A program made the translations under genes and the position numbers. A stretch of 64,000 bases of DNA from contig JAQENU010000005.1 of the NCBI GenBank assembly GCA_027676805.1, positions 186,001-250,000 of the forward strand. Reading direction: 5' to 3'. Under the pieces are notes generated by a model. That model was not told where the DNA came from. It did no database searches and saw only the letters and a list, made by a program, of their open reading frames with translations. The stretch comes from Coprobacillaceae bacterium UN01-12pH3A. GTDB lineage: Bacteria > Bacillota_I > Bacilli_A > Erysipelotrichales > Coprobacillaceae. Shown here in pieces: positions 44,261-54,225 of this stretch (position 1 is its first letter; the number at the start of each line of letters is the position of its first letter).

Positions 44261-45114
44261 TATTCCTGTCCTGCAAATCGTGCAATAATTAAACCGAGAA
44301 CGAACGTAATCGCACTGGTCAGAAGAATAGGAAGATTTAAATGGGTAAGATTGATTCCCATTAATATAGCGATCGGTGAAGCAATGACTAAACCTAAAAT
44401 TGCGCAGTACGTATGGGACTCATAATTTTTTAATAAGATTTCAATCATTTTCGCTATCAAGAAGATACCGATCACAACTCCTAAGCCAAAGGGAGCTAAG
44501 ATCATTGCGCTTTGAATAAGCTGATCAAAGTTCAAAGCAACAAGTGCTTTAATAAATAGATTGATATGGCTGATAATGGGATTATAATAACCGATAATCA
44601 TCAACATCATTGAACCGCTGACCCCCGGAATGACCATTGTTGCCGATGCTACAGCACCTATTAAAAAAAGCTTGATAATTTCCAATAATGAGATTTGAAT
44701 GGTCACATCTTTAGTGCCTTGTCCGCCTAATAGCTGCATTCCAATAATCAATGCAAAAAACAAGATAAAGATCAAACTATGAGAAAAATCCGGTCTTTTA
44801 ATTTTGATGCGTTTCGTAATGATAGGCAACCCACCTAAAATTAATCCGATAAAGCATAGATTAGTTTGAATAGGAAAATGAAGAAACAAATATTCAATGA
44901 CAAACGATAAACAAACAATTCCGATTCCGGCTCCTAAAATATAGGGAAACAGAGTCCGTATGCTTTTTTTCATATCTGAGAATAAATGAGTGATAGAATA
45001 TATGATATCATCATAAATACCCATTGATACTGCCATCGTTCCGCCACTGACTCCGGGAATGATATTTGCAATACCAATGAGAATCCCACGAAGAATTTCA
45101 TTTAATAATTTCAT
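44260..45114 (-). CDS. DUF368 membrane protein (PopT-type undecaprenyl-phosphate translocase family)
   Basis: A 284-residue protein with about eight to nine helices. Repeated motifs ANIIPGVSGGTMAVSMGIYD near the N-terminus and ATMVIPGVSGSMMLMIIGYY in the middle are the DUF368 hallmarks. The family has been reported to return undecaprenyl phosphate across the membrane for wall synthesis. Monocistronic. This fits the envelope genes elsewhere in the window, but there is no operon link. Confidence 0.92.
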   Translation of the reverse strand: MKLLNEILRGILIGIANIIPGVSGGTMAVSMGIYDDIIYSITHLFSDMKKSIRTLFPYILGAGIGIVCLSFVIEYLFLHFPIQTNLCFIGLILGGLPIITKRIKIKRPDFSHSLIFILFFALIIGMQLLGGQGTKDVTIQISLLEIIKLFLIGAVASATMVIPGVSGSMMLMIIGYYNPIISHINLFIKALVALNFDQLIQSAMILAPFGLGVVIGIFLIAKMIEILLKNYESHTYCAILGLVIASPIAILMGINLTHLNLPILLTSAITFVLGLIIARFAGQE

Positions 45115-45332
45115 GTCTTACTCCTTTCATTTCTTGACTATTCTATCACAACGAAAGATTAAAAAATGTAAATAAAAGAAATCTTAACAACTTATTTATA
45201 CAACATGTTTTATAGAGAGAGCAATTTTGAAGATATCACATTTGGACATATTTTAATAACGAATGCTACTGGTTTATGAGAGAGGGCATGCTATAATGGT
45301 AGAAGGAAAACAAAAATGCAGAGGAGAAAATT

Positions 45333-47558
45333 ATGCCAATATTATTTCATGAAACATCACAAACCTTTCATTTATATAATGAACATGTAAGCTACATATT
45401 TAAAGTGTTAAAAAATGGACATTTGGGACAGCTGTATTATGGGAAACACATTCGTGATCGTGAAAATTTTGATCATTTATTAGAAATGCAGGCACGCTCT
45501 ATGGCCGTATGTCGTTTTGAGGGAGATCTTTGTTTTTCACTGGAACATTTAAAACAGGAATATCCTGCTTATGGAAGCGGAGATATGCGTCATCCGGCAA
45601 TGGATATTGTTCAGGAAAATGGGAGCCGAATTATTGACTTTACTTACCAATCCTATGCGTTAATGAATGGGAAACCTAAATTATCGGGACTGCCTGCTAC
45701 CTATGTAGAAGATGAAAGTGAAGCGATGACACTGCTTGTCACAATGTATGATTCGGTGATGGAGACAGAGCTGGTTTTAAGCTATACAATCTATGAAACG
45801 CTGCCGGTCATCTGCCGCAATGCTCGCTTTATACATCATGGTCAATCACCTATTTCATTAGAAACAGCTATGAGTCTGAATTTAGATTTGCCGGATAAAG
45901 AGTATGAAATGATCGAATTAACCGGTGCTTGGTCAAGAGAACGCAGTGTTAAAGAAAGAAGACTGGAACACGGCATTCAATCTATTTATTCGATGCGTGG
46001 AAACTCAAGCAATAACTTTAATCCATTTATTGCTTTAAAACGTTTTGATGCAACAGAATTTAACGGCGAAGTGCTGGGATTCAGCTTTGTCTACAGCGGT
46101 AATTTCTTGGCACAGGTAGAGGTTGATACTTATGATGTCACAAGAATTAGCATGGGGCTTCATCCACATTGTTTTAGCTGGTTACTAAGTCAGGGAGAGT
46201 CTTTTCAAACACCTGAAGCAGTAATGGTATATTCGGATCAAGGACTAAACAGGATGAGTCAAGTTTATCATGAACTTTATCAAAAGCGACTGGCAAGAGG
46301 AAAATATCGTGATCAGGTGAGACCAATTTTAGTCAACAACTGGGAAGGGACGTATTTTGACTTTGATGAAGATAAGATCGTTTCAATGGCGAAAACGGCG
46401 AAGAAGCTGGGAATTGAGCTTTTTGTACTGGATGACGGTTGGTTTGGTAAGCGTAATGATGACACAACCGGGTTGGGTGACTGGTATCCGAATTTAAATA
46501 AACTGCCTAACGGGATTAAAGGATTAAGTGAAAAAGTAGAGGCATTGGGACTGCAGTTTGGTTTATGGATTGAACCGGAAATGGTCAGTCATGATTCTGA
46601 TCTTTATCGTCAGCATCCGGAGTGGACATTAGCAACCCCTCAGCGTCCTTCCAGCCATGGACGCAATCAATATATTTTAGATTTCTCAAATGATGAAGTA
46701 GTAGACGCTATTTATGATATGCTGCATAAAGTAATTTCGGAATCATCTATTTCTTATATTAAATGGGATATGAACCGCTGTATGAGTGAAGTGTATTCCA
46801 CAGCCAAAGCAGCAAAAGATCAAGGCAAAGTTATGCACCAGTATATTTTAGGTGTCTATCGTTTATATGAACAGCTGACAACAGAATTTCCTAATATTTT
46901 ATTTGAGTCTTGTTCTTCCGGGGGAGCCCGTTTTGATCCGGGGATGCTGTATTATGCACCGCAATGCTGGGCAAGTGATGACAGCGATGCGATCGAACGT
47001 TTAAAAATCCAATATGGGACATCAATCGTTTATCCGATTTCAAGTATTGGGGCACACGTATCGGCTATTCCGAATCACCAGGTATATCGTTCAACTCCGA
47101 TTGAAACTCGTGCCAATGTAGCTTATTTTGGAACATTTGGCTATGAATTGGACTTAAATCAGTTAGATCAGGAAACCTTAGATAAAATAGTTAAACAAGT
47201 AGAATTCATGAAAGAATATCGTGAAGTCATTCAGTTTGGAACATTCTATCGTTTGAAGAGTCCGTTTGAAACAAAAATTACTGCTTGGATGGTTGTCTCT
47301 AAAGATCAAAATACAGCTTTGGTCGGTTATTACAAGCCATTGCAGGAAGTCAATGTTGCCTATGAAAGACTGCCGCTTTGCGGATTAGCTCCGGATAAAG
47401 AATACCATGTCTCTGTACATGATATAGATTGCTATGGCGATGAGCTGATGAACATCGGACTTATCACTTCGGATACCCCACCTCAATCAATCGATGAGAT
47501 TTATGATGGCAGCCATGGGGATTACAGCTCAAAAATTTACATTATTAAAGCAAAATAA
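45333..47558 (+). CDS. Alpha-galactosidase, GH36
   Basis: A 741-residue cytoplasmic glycosidase cleaving alpha-galactosides such as raffinose and melibiose. An N-terminal beta-sandwich (about 1-320) precedes the barrel. LVNNWEGTYFDF, VLDDGWFGKRNDD, IKWDMNR with the nucleophile Asp, and CWASDDSDAIERL with the acid/base Asp are all present, and CSSGGARFDPGML lies between. No signal peptide. Stand-alone gene with an AGAGGAG site; no transporter is adjacent. Confidence 0.95.
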   Translation: MPILFHETSQTFHLYNEHVSYIFKVLKNGHLGQLYYGKHIRDRENFDHLLEMQARSMAVCRFEGDLCFSLEHLKQEYPAYGSGDMRHPAMDIVQENGSRIIDFTYQSYALMNGKPKLSGLPATYVEDESEAMTLLVTMYDSVMETELVLSYTIYETLPVICRNARFIHHGQSPISLETAMSLNLDLPDKEYEMIELTGAWSRERSVKERRLEHGIQSIYSMRGNSSNNFNPFIALKRFDATEFNGEVLGFSFVYSGNFLAQVEVDTYDVTRISMGLHPHCFSWLLSQGESFQTPEAVMVYSDQGLNRMSQVYHELYQKRLARGKYRDQVRPILVNNWEGTYFDFDEDKIVSMAKTAKKLGIELFVLDDGWFGKRNDDTTGLGDWYPNLNKLPNGIKGLSEKVEALGLQFGLWIEPEMVSHDSDLYRQHPEWTLATPQRPSSHGRNQYILDFSNDEVVDAIYDMLHKVISESSISYIKWDMNRCMSEVYSTAKAAKDQGKVMHQYILGVYRLYEQLTTEFPNILFESCSSGGARFDPGMLYYAPQCWASDDSDAIERLKIQYGTSIVYPISSIGAHVSAIPNHQVYRSTPIETRANVAYFGTFGYELDLNQLDQETLDKIVKQVEFMKEYREVIQFGTFYRLKSPFETKITAWMVVSKDQNTALVGYYKPLQEVNVAYERLPLCGLAPDKEYHVSVHDIDCYGDELMNIGLITSDTPPQSIDEIYDGSHGDYSSKIYIIKAK

Positions 47559-47584
47559 GTGTTCTTGCAAGAGCACTTTTTTCT
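47556..47584 (+). terminator. Terminator after the alpha-galactosidase gene
   Basis: AGTGTTCTTGC pairs with GCAAGAGCACTT, i.e. AGTG-TCTTGC folded on itself, followed by TTTTTTC. Confidence 0.7.
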
Positions 47585-47763
47585 ATGACGAAATGTATAC
47601 ATCCTAAGTGCATAAAAGCCTTAGTGTTGTAGATAATCCTTCTAGTAGTAAGCAAAATTATAGAAAAATGAAGATGATGGGAAAAATAGAAAGAGAATGG
47701 AACTTGACTTTGTAAAATGGAGTGGTAAAGTTTTTATAGAGACTATTTGAAAGGAGTCAGACA

Positions 47764-48015
47764 ATGTTAGAGTATAAATATGACACTCAGCTTTTGATTG
47801 AAGGTAAAGCGCTTAATGAAGATGCGATCAATGATTATTTTGTTACTCATTTTGCTGGAGACTGCTTGCTGGCAGTGGGGGATGAGGAATTGATTAAAAT
47901 TCATTTTCATACCAATGAGCCTTGGAAAGTACTAGAATACTGTACAACCTTAGGAGAAATTTATGATATCGTTATAGAAGATATGGATCGTCAGTCAAGA
48001 GGACTAAAAGGATAA
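47764..48015 (+). CDS. Stand-alone FakA/YloV middle-domain fragment
   Basis: An 83-residue protein that looks like the central domain of FakA/YloV (DAK-phosphatase-fusion) proteins: EYKYDTQLLIEG corresponds to the usual GYCTEFIL start, and GDCLLAVGDEELIKIHFHTNEP with VLEYCTTLGEIYDIVIEDM matches the conserved GDSLVVVGD...KVHVHTNxP...NI segment. There is no DhaL kinase domain before it and no DegV-like part after it. A good AAAGGAG site and a terminator show a discrete gene. Role unknown. Confidence 0.75.
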   Translation: MLEYKYDTQLLIEGKALNEDAINDYFVTHFAGDCLLAVGDEELIKIHFHTNEPWKVLEYCTTLGEIYDIVIEDMDRQSRGLKG

Positions 48016-48041
48016 AACATGTGTTAAAGCACATGTTTTTA
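48012..48041 (+). terminator. Terminator after the FakA-like fragment
   Basis: AAAACATGTG pairs with CACATGTTTT around TTAAAG. Confidence 0.75.
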
Positions 48042-48097
48042 TTTGTATGAAAAAGCAAAATAAGATAAACTGATAGTAACGAAAGAGGTGAAAAGGC

Positions 48098-49063
48098 ATG
48101 CTGAAAAAGGAGATTTTAGAAGATCTGATTCGCCTTACAGAAGAAGAAAAAAATAATCTTGCTGGAATTAAAACCATCGATCGCAGTATTTTTTTAAATG
48201 CTTCAAGCAATATCATTGATTATCATAAACTTTTATCTGACGATCAATCCTTTACAATAAGACGCCATACACGTTTTCAGGAGTATCCATGTCATCGACA
48301 TAACTACTTAGAATTTATGTATGTCTACAGTGGTGAAATGACACACATTATCGATCATCGAAAGATTACGATACACGAAGGAGAGCTGCTGCTTCTAAAT
48401 CAGAATATTGAGCATTCTATCCTTTATACCAAAGAAGAAGACATCATTTTTAATTTAATTATTAAAACAGACTTTTTAGTGTTCATGGCTTCTTTGATTG
48501 AAGAAGAAAGTGAGGTGTTCAGTTTCTTGTTTGAAGCTCTTTATTCGAATAAAAATGATGGAGAATACCTCCTTTTTAAAGCCGGTCATAATAAAGAAGT
48601 AAAAACAATTATCGAAGAGTTGATCCAACATGTGTATGAACCTACATTTCATCAGTCTTTGACCCTAAAATTAACGATGGGTTTATTACTGACAGAATTA
48701 ATGAACCATCCTGAAGATATTGAAGCCTATACCGGCAACAGCTATGAGAAAATATTAAGCGGAACTGTCTTAAAATATATTGATCTGCATTATCAGGAAG
48801 GATCATTGCGTGATCTTGCGAAAAGCCTTCATCAGCCGGATTATAAGATTTGTAAAATCATTAAAAAGCATACCGGTTTTACTTTTAAGCAGTTGGTCCA
48901 AAAAGTCCGGCTCCGGCATGCTATCCGCTTATTAAAGACAACCCACCTGTCTGTAGTAGAAGTTATGGAAAAAGTCGGGTATGACAATATTACTTATTTT
49001 TATAAGATATTTAAAGATGCTTATCATATGACGCCTAAACAATATCGTGAAAATGCAAAATAA
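48098..49063 (+). CDS. AraC-family regulator with cupin sensor domain
   Basis: A 321-residue regulator. Residues about 70-150 form a cupin (FQEYPCHRHNYLEFMYVYSG, HEGELLLLNQNIEHSI) for sugar sensing. The C-terminal 100 residues carry two helix-turn-helices (LRDLAKSLHQPDYKICKII and VVEVMEKVGYDNITYFYKIF). It lies 85 bp upstream of the rhamnosidase on the same strand and is likely its activator. Confidence 0.92.
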   Translation: MLKKEILEDLIRLTEEEKNNLAGIKTIDRSIFLNASSNIIDYHKLLSDDQSFTIRRHTRFQEYPCHRHNYLEFMYVYSGEMTHIIDHRKITIHEGELLLLNQNIEHSILYTKEEDIIFNLIIKTDFLVFMASLIEEESEVFSFLFEALYSNKNDGEYLLFKAGHNKEVKTIIEELIQHVYEPTFHQSLTLKLTMGLLLTELMNHPEDIEAYTGNSYEKILSGTVLKYIDLHYQEGSLRDLAKSLHQPDYKICKIIKKHTGFTFKQLVQKVRLRHAIRLLKTTHLSVVEVMEKVGYDNITYFYKIFKDAYHMTPKQYRENAK

Positions 49064-49148
49064 GATAATGATTATGTCAATTTACGTTATTTATTCACCA
49101 TAGCGCATCATTATATAATGATATTAAAGGAAAAATAGGGAGGTACTT

Positions 49149-51716
49149 ATGAAAATATCACATGTCAGAATAAACCATTTGAAAAATCCGGTAGGATATA
49201 ATTTTTCCCATCTTAGCGTCGCATGGCAGGTTCAGGAAGAAAAAGCAACTAAAATAACTTGGTCAAGAATACGCATTGCTTTAGATGAACAGATGAAGCA
49301 AATCATTTATGATACCAATAAAACAGAATTGGAAGCTTTGGGAACACCAATAAGAATGGAGCTGATGCCGTACACTCGCTATTACGTTCGAATTATGGCG
49401 ATGAATGATTTAAACGTTGAGGCTGAAAGCAACATTTATTATTTTGAAACAGGGAAGATGAATGATCTATGGCAAGCACGTTTTATTACACCACAGACAG
49501 ATGAGCCCTCTATTTTATTTCAAGATTTCACATTGACTAAGAAAGTTCATCAGGCTCGACTCTATATTTGTGGATTAGGAGTATATGAAGCCTATCTGAA
49601 TCAGAAATTTGTCAATGAGGAATATCTTATGCCGGGATTCCACAGTTATGATGATTATCTCCAATATCAGACTTACGATGTAACTCATCATCTGAAAAAT
49701 GGAAACAATCATATTGAAGTAGCTTTAGGTAAGGGCTGGTATAAGGGACGCTTGGGCTTCGATGGCGGCTACACGAATATTTATGGAGATCAATATGCCC
49801 TGATTTTAGAATTGCATATCATATTTGAAGATGGGACAAAAACGATTGTTTTATCAGATGATAGCTTTAAGAGTAAGCCTAGTCCGATTCGTGACTTAGG
49901 AATTTATGACGGTGAAACCTATGATAGCCGTTTGGAAAAAACAAAGCAAGTGAATGGTGTCAATTATTTAGAGATAGATACAGCAAAGCTGTCAGAACGT
50001 TATTCAATGCCAATCCAAATAATTGAGAAAAGAACGGTTCAGGAAGTGATTCATACAAAAAAGGATGAGACTATTCTTGATTTTGGTCAAAATATGACAG
50101 GTTGGGTAGAATTTGAGACAGATCAGGATCTCCTCTTATCTTATAGTGAAATCTTACAAGATGGATGCTTTTATAATGCCAATTATCGTGAATCTAAACC
50201 ATATTTTACTTATATTTCAGATGGAAAGAAAAGAACAGTTCGTCCGCACTTTACATTTTACGGCTTTCGCTATGTAAAAGTTGAGGGGATAAAAGAAATA
50301 AATGCGTCCAATTTTACAGCTTGTTTAATATCCAGTGATTTAGATCGGACGGGGTATCTGAAAACCGGAAATGTAAAAGTAAATCGTTTGATTGCGAACG
50401 CATATTATTCACAAAGAGATAATTTTTTAGATGTTCCAACTGATTGTCCACAGCGAGATGAACGCTTAGGCTGGACCGGAGATGCTCAGATTTTTGCCGG
50501 AACAGCATCATTTAATTTAGATACGGCGGGATTTTATCGTAAATACATGCGTGACATGAAAGCCGAACAAACAAGATTAGGCGGCTCAGTACCTTTTACA
50601 GTACCTATGCTGAAACCTAAGATTGAAAATTTTGTAGAGTGGCCTAGTAAACCTAGATCGATGGCTGAACAGCCGTTAATGATGTTGAGGGGACATGGTG
50701 CAAGTCCATGGTCAGATGCAGCTGCCATTATTCCTTGGACGATGTATCAGTATTACGGAGATAAATCATTGCTTGAAGAAACTTATGAGAATATGAAAAT
50801 GTTTGTAGATTATGTTATCGAACAAGATCGTCAGCATGGAGAGCATCATCTTTATGATTTCGGTTTTCATTTTGCGGATTGGCTGGCATTAGATAATAAA
50901 GCAGAACCGGATTCGCCATTTGGCGCAACTGATATTCATTTTGTAGCAAGCGTGTTTTATTATTATTCGACCACTTTGCTTAAAGAAGCCGCTAGTGTAT
51001 TAGGATATCAGGAAGATCAGGCACGATATCATAAAAAAGCACAATTGATTAAACAGGCGATTCGTGATAAATATATTCAGGACGGACATTTAACAGCAGA
51101 TACACAGACGGGGCTTGTTTTAGCTTTGAAATTTGGCTTATTCAATGAGAAAGAAGCAGCATTTAACAGTCAGCACTTAATAAATAAATTAAAAGAAAAT
51201 AATATGCATTTGGATACTGGCTTTGTAGGGACTCCTTATTTAAATCCTGTTTTATCTGAATTTGGTTATGATGAAGAAGCTTATGAGCTTTTGTTGAATG
51301 AAGAATATCCAGGGTGGCTTTATGAAGTGAATTTGGGAGCCACCACAATTTGGGAAAGATGGAATTCTGTTTTAGAAGACGGATCGATGAATCCGCAAGG
51401 GATGAACAGTCTTAATCATTATGCTTATGGTTCAATTGTAGAATGGATTTATCGCTATGTGGCAGGCTTACAGCCAATAAAACCCGGATTTAAAGAGGTG
51501 AAACTCAAGCCGACTCCACATCCAGCGCTTGGATATTGTGAGATGCGTTACCAATCTGCAAGTGGAGAATATAAAATTAAATGGAAATATCAAGATGCAA
51601 ATTTAATCGATTATGATATTACAGTTCCATTTGGCTGCACTGCCCATCTCTATCTTTCCGGACTTGACGAGAAAATCGTAATCGGAGGAACTTATCATTA
51701 TCAAATTAAGAAATAA
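49149..51716 (+). CDS. Alpha-L-rhamnosidase, GH78
   Basis: An 855-residue glycosidase releasing L-rhamnose from flavonoids or polysaccharides. An Ig-like N-terminal domain (about 10-105), a carbohydrate-binding beta domain (about 110-270, with GLGVYEAYLNQK and LGKGWYKGRLGF) and the (alpha/alpha)6 barrel follow. Barrel motifs are VPTDCPQRDERLGWTGDAQ, DFGFHFADWLALD and TTIWERWNS. A C-terminal beta domain ends the protein. No signal peptide, so it acts on imported oligosaccharides. Confidence 0.95.
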   Translation: MKISHVRINHLKNPVGYNFSHLSVAWQVQEEKATKITWSRIRIALDEQMKQIIYDTNKTELEALGTPIRMELMPYTRYYVRIMAMNDLNVEAESNIYYFETGKMNDLWQARFITPQTDEPSILFQDFTLTKKVHQARLYICGLGVYEAYLNQKFVNEEYLMPGFHSYDDYLQYQTYDVTHHLKNGNNHIEVALGKGWYKGRLGFDGGYTNIYGDQYALILELHIIFEDGTKTIVLSDDSFKSKPSPIRDLGIYDGETYDSRLEKTKQVNGVNYLEIDTAKLSERYSMPIQIIEKRTVQEVIHTKKDETILDFGQNMTGWVEFETDQDLLLSYSEILQDGCFYNANYRESKPYFTYISDGKKRTVRPHFTFYGFRYVKVEGIKEINASNFTACLISSDLDRTGYLKTGNVKVNRLIANAYYSQRDNFLDVPTDCPQRDERLGWTGDAQIFAGTASFNLDTAGFYRKYMRDMKAEQTRLGGSVPFTVPMLKPKIENFVEWPSKPRSMAEQPLMMLRGHGASPWSDAAAIIPWTMYQYYGDKSLLEETYENMKMFVDYVIEQDRQHGEHHLYDFGFHFADWLALDNKAEPDSPFGATDIHFVASVFYYYSTTLLKEAASVLGYQEDQARYHKKAQLIKQAIRDKYIQDGHLTADTQTGLVLALKFGLFNEKEAAFNSQHLINKLKENNMHLDTGFVGTPYLNPVLSEFGYDEEAYELLLNEEYPGWLYEVNLGATTIWERWNSVLEDGSMNPQGMNSLNHYAYGSIVEWIYRYVAGLQPIKPGFKEVKLKPTPHPALGYCEMRYQSASGEYKIKWKYQDANLIDYDITVPFGCTAHLYLSGLDEKIVIGGTYHYQIKK

Positions 51717-51933
51717 AACAGCGGATTATTTCCGCTGTTTTATTTTTGTTTACATTTTTATATAATATGGGAGGATAATCAGTCAGATGACTGAACATAA
51801 CGTTTTCATTAGCGGCATTTTAAGTGTCAAAAATGAAAAGGAATTAGAAATAAAAATGGACATTTGGTCCAAAACGATGAGAACATATTTAATTGATAAA
51901 TGGGCTATGCTATGATTTTACTGCTAAGGAGGA

Positions 51934-52263
51934 ATGAATATGAGCTATAAATGCAAAGTAACAGTGATTAGAAAAGAATGTTATGAGGATTTGCAGGAAA
52001 AATATTTAGCGAATCCAAAATCAGGACCTTGTCATTTCTTTAAAGAAGGTCAAGAGTTCATCATAGACAGCAAAGTTTATAACTCAATGTGTGAGGGAAA
52101 GTTTTGCGGTGAAGCGTGGGATGCTATTAATCGTTATGTCTATGCGGCGATTCAAGGTGGCAGCATCATGGAAGGCTGGACAAATGATGAAAAGATGATG
52201 ATTGCCTGCTGTAATGATGGTACACGACCGGTAATATTTAAAATTGAACGTTTAGAAGCATAG
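51934..52263 (+). CDS. TIGR04076-family protein
   Basis: A 109-residue cysteine-containing protein. CKVTVIRKECYEDLQEKYL at the N-terminus, GPCHFFKEGQEFII, FCGEAWDAINRYVYA and MIACCNDGTRPVIFKIE are the TIGR04076 signature. Conserved cysteines suggest metal or redox chemistry; function is not established. Ribosome binding site AAGGAGG; a terminator follows directly. Confidence 0.88.
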   Translation: MNMSYKCKVTVIRKECYEDLQEKYLANPKSGPCHFFKEGQEFIIDSKVYNSMCEGKFCGEAWDAINRYVYAAIQGGSIMEGWTNDEKMMIACCNDGTRPVIFKIERLEA

Positions 52264-52290
52264 AGGGATTCTGTTGTTGATCCCTCTTTT
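52262..52290 (+). terminator. Terminator after the TIGR04076 gene
   Basis: AGAGGGAT pairs with ATCCCTCT around TCTGTTGTTG, followed by TTTA. Confidence 0.75.
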
Positions 52291-52319
52291 ATGATACAAT
52301 CATCTTGGAGGTGAGAAGC

Positions 52320-53165
52320 ATGATGATTGAACGGTTAAAAGTAATGCATGACTTTACAAACAGCGAAAAAACCATTGCCAGTTATTTGATAAAACCACCT
52401 GATAATATCTTTCAATTATCAGCAGAAGAATTAGCGAAGGTCACTTTCACGAGTAAATCAACATTGCTTCGACTTTGCAAAAAAGTAGGGTGCAGCAGTT
52501 ATCGACAATTCATGCATGAACTGGAAATCGAATGGAGAGAAAGAAAACAACTCCAGCAATTAATTGAAAAAGAACCGATAAATGAAATGAGTACATATAT
52601 GGATCTTATTGATATTGTTCCTTCTATATATGAAAAAGCAATTCGTGAAACTAAAATGAATCTAGATAAAAATATGATGCAAAGAATTATTAATTATCTA
52701 TCAAATGCATCAGAGATCATGATATATGGAAGCGGGATCACCGAGGCGATTGCCAACCAAGCAGCTTTTAAATGGAGGTCAATCGGCATTCCGTGCAATG
52801 TGTATACAGGATTAAATGAACATTATATACTCTCTTTAAAAAATCGTCAAAACAGATGTGCTGTCTTATTGTCTTTTACCGGCAATAATAGGGAAATGCT
52901 GCATATTGCTAAATATCTAAAAAAGGCGGGTATCCATGTGGTTGGAATTGGTAGTCGACAAGGAAAATTAAAAACATTATGTCATGAATTTGTTGGCACT
53001 TATCCTTTAGAACAGATACTTAGCTTAGAGGTCATGACAGCTTTTACTTCTCATGTGTATATATTGGATATAATGTTTGCCTGTCTGCTCTCTAAAAACT
53101 ATCAGAAAAATGTAGAAGCCGCTCTTTGCACACTGCATTTTTCTAAAGAAGAATCTATAGAATAA
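52320..53165 (+). CDS. RpiR/MurR-family regulator with SIS domain
   Basis: A 281-residue regulator. The N-terminal HTH_6 domain (AEELAKVTFTSKSTLLRLCKKV, about 35-60) binds DNA; the C-terminal SIS domain (about 120-265, with IYGSGITEAIANQAAFKW, LLSFTGNNREML and GIGSRQGK) binds a sugar phosphate. ATG 52320 (or 52323) follows GGAGGTGAG. Stand-alone gene; target genes are not evident. Confidence 0.9.
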   Translation: MMIERLKVMHDFTNSEKTIASYLIKPPDNIFQLSAEELAKVTFTSKSTLLRLCKKVGCSSYRQFMHELEIEWRERKQLQQLIEKEPINEMSTYMDLIDIVPSIYEKAIRETKMNLDKNMMQRIINYLSNASEIMIYGSGITEAIANQAAFKWRSIGIPCNVYTGLNEHYILSLKNRQNRCAVLLSFTGNNREMLHIAKYLKKAGIHVVGIGSRQGKLKTLCHEFVGTYPLEQILSLEVMTAFTSHVYILDIMFACLLSKNYQKNVEAALCTLHFSKEESIE

Positions 53166-53240
53166 AAGCAATGCATCTATATAAATAACGGATTCTTTTA
53201 TGCAAGAAGCATTAGAAGTATCTCATATATAAAAAGACTG

Positions 53241-53275
53241 GTACAAAATTACTGCTAGTATCAGTCTAGTAAAGT
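53241..53275 (-). terminator. Terminator of the AraC gene
   Basis: On the minus strand AGACTGATAC pairs with GTACCAGTCT and a T-run follows. Confidence 0.7.
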
Positions 53276-54124
53276 TTATTTGATCAAGATTTGACCATTT
53301 TTGAGTTGATTGGATTTTCGATATTGACTCGGGGATGAATCATATGTATGATGAAAAGCTTTGGAAAAGGCTAATTGATTGGCATAACCGCAAGAATAAG
53401 CAATTTGGTTGATTGGCAGATCAGTATCTGCCAGCAGATCCCGCGCCTTATTCATACGATATTGAAGCAGAAAACTTTGTGGTGTTGTTTTCAGATGCTT
53501 TTTAAAAAGGGCACTTAAATAACTGCGGTTCAATGATAAATAATCTGCAAGATCCTGAACACTGATTTTATTTTGATAGTTGTTTTGAATAAACTGAATC
53601 GCCTTTGTTATATAGAGGTTATTGCTTTTAATGGTATTATTTTTATGAAAATACGGCTGATTTTGAGATAAATATGAAAAAAACAAATAAAGCTGTCCCT
53701 GAATAAACAGTTCATTGCTGTAGCTCATTTGATGATGTGCAATCATAGATTCAACACATGACTTAATTTCTTTATCCAAGCTACACGCAATAACATGATC
53801 AACAGAAGAAAAACCACACTGCTGGCAGTAATATTCAGCTTTATCGCCATCAAAACCAATCCATAGATAAGTCCAAGGATCCTTTTCATCGGCACGATAA
53901 AATGTTGTATCATCAGGATAGATTAAAAAAGCCTGACCAGCTTCAATAGAATAGGTTTTATCATGAACGTGATAATAGCCTTTTCCGTTTAAACAATAAT
54001 GAATCAAATAGTGGCTGCGAATCGCAGGCCCATAAGCATAGTTGGCACTGCATTCTTGGATGCCGCAGAACTTAACATTAATTTCATTAAAGGTATCATT
54101 TTTTATTTCAAGATACGAATACAT
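53276..54124 (-). CDS. AraC-family regulator with cupin domain
   Basis: A 282-residue regulator. The arabinose-binding-type cupin (about 25-130: HYLIHYCLNGKGYYHVHDK, AGQAFLIYPDDTTFYRAD, PWTYLWIGFDG) precedes two helix-turn-helices (VQDLADYLSLNRSYLSALFKK and INQIAYSCGYANQLAFSKAF). This is the clostridial MsmR/RafR-like type controlling sugar use. ATG 54124 follows GAGGTG; GTG 54133 is possible. No sugar gene is adjacent, so its target lies elsewhere. Confidence 0.92.
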   Translation of the reverse strand: MYSYLEIKNDTFNEINVKFCGIQECSANYAYGPAIRSHYLIHYCLNGKGYYHVHDKTYSIEAGQAFLIYPDDTTFYRADEKDPWTYLWIGFDGDKAEYYCQQCGFSSVDHVIACSLDKEIKSCVESMIAHHQMSYSNELFIQGQLYLFFSYLSQNQPYFHKNNTIKSNNLYITKAIQFIQNNYQNKISVQDLADYLSLNRSYLSALFKKHLKTTPQSFLLQYRMNKARDLLADTDLPINQIAYSCGYANQLAFSKAFHHTYDSSPSQYRKSNQLKNGQILIK

Positions 54125-54225
54125 CCCCTTCACCTCTCTTCACCATTATATCAAAATCTCATTCATAAAGTATAGTGATTTAAAAATGATGGGAATAATG
54201 ATAAAATAAAAAAGAGGTGATCGTG

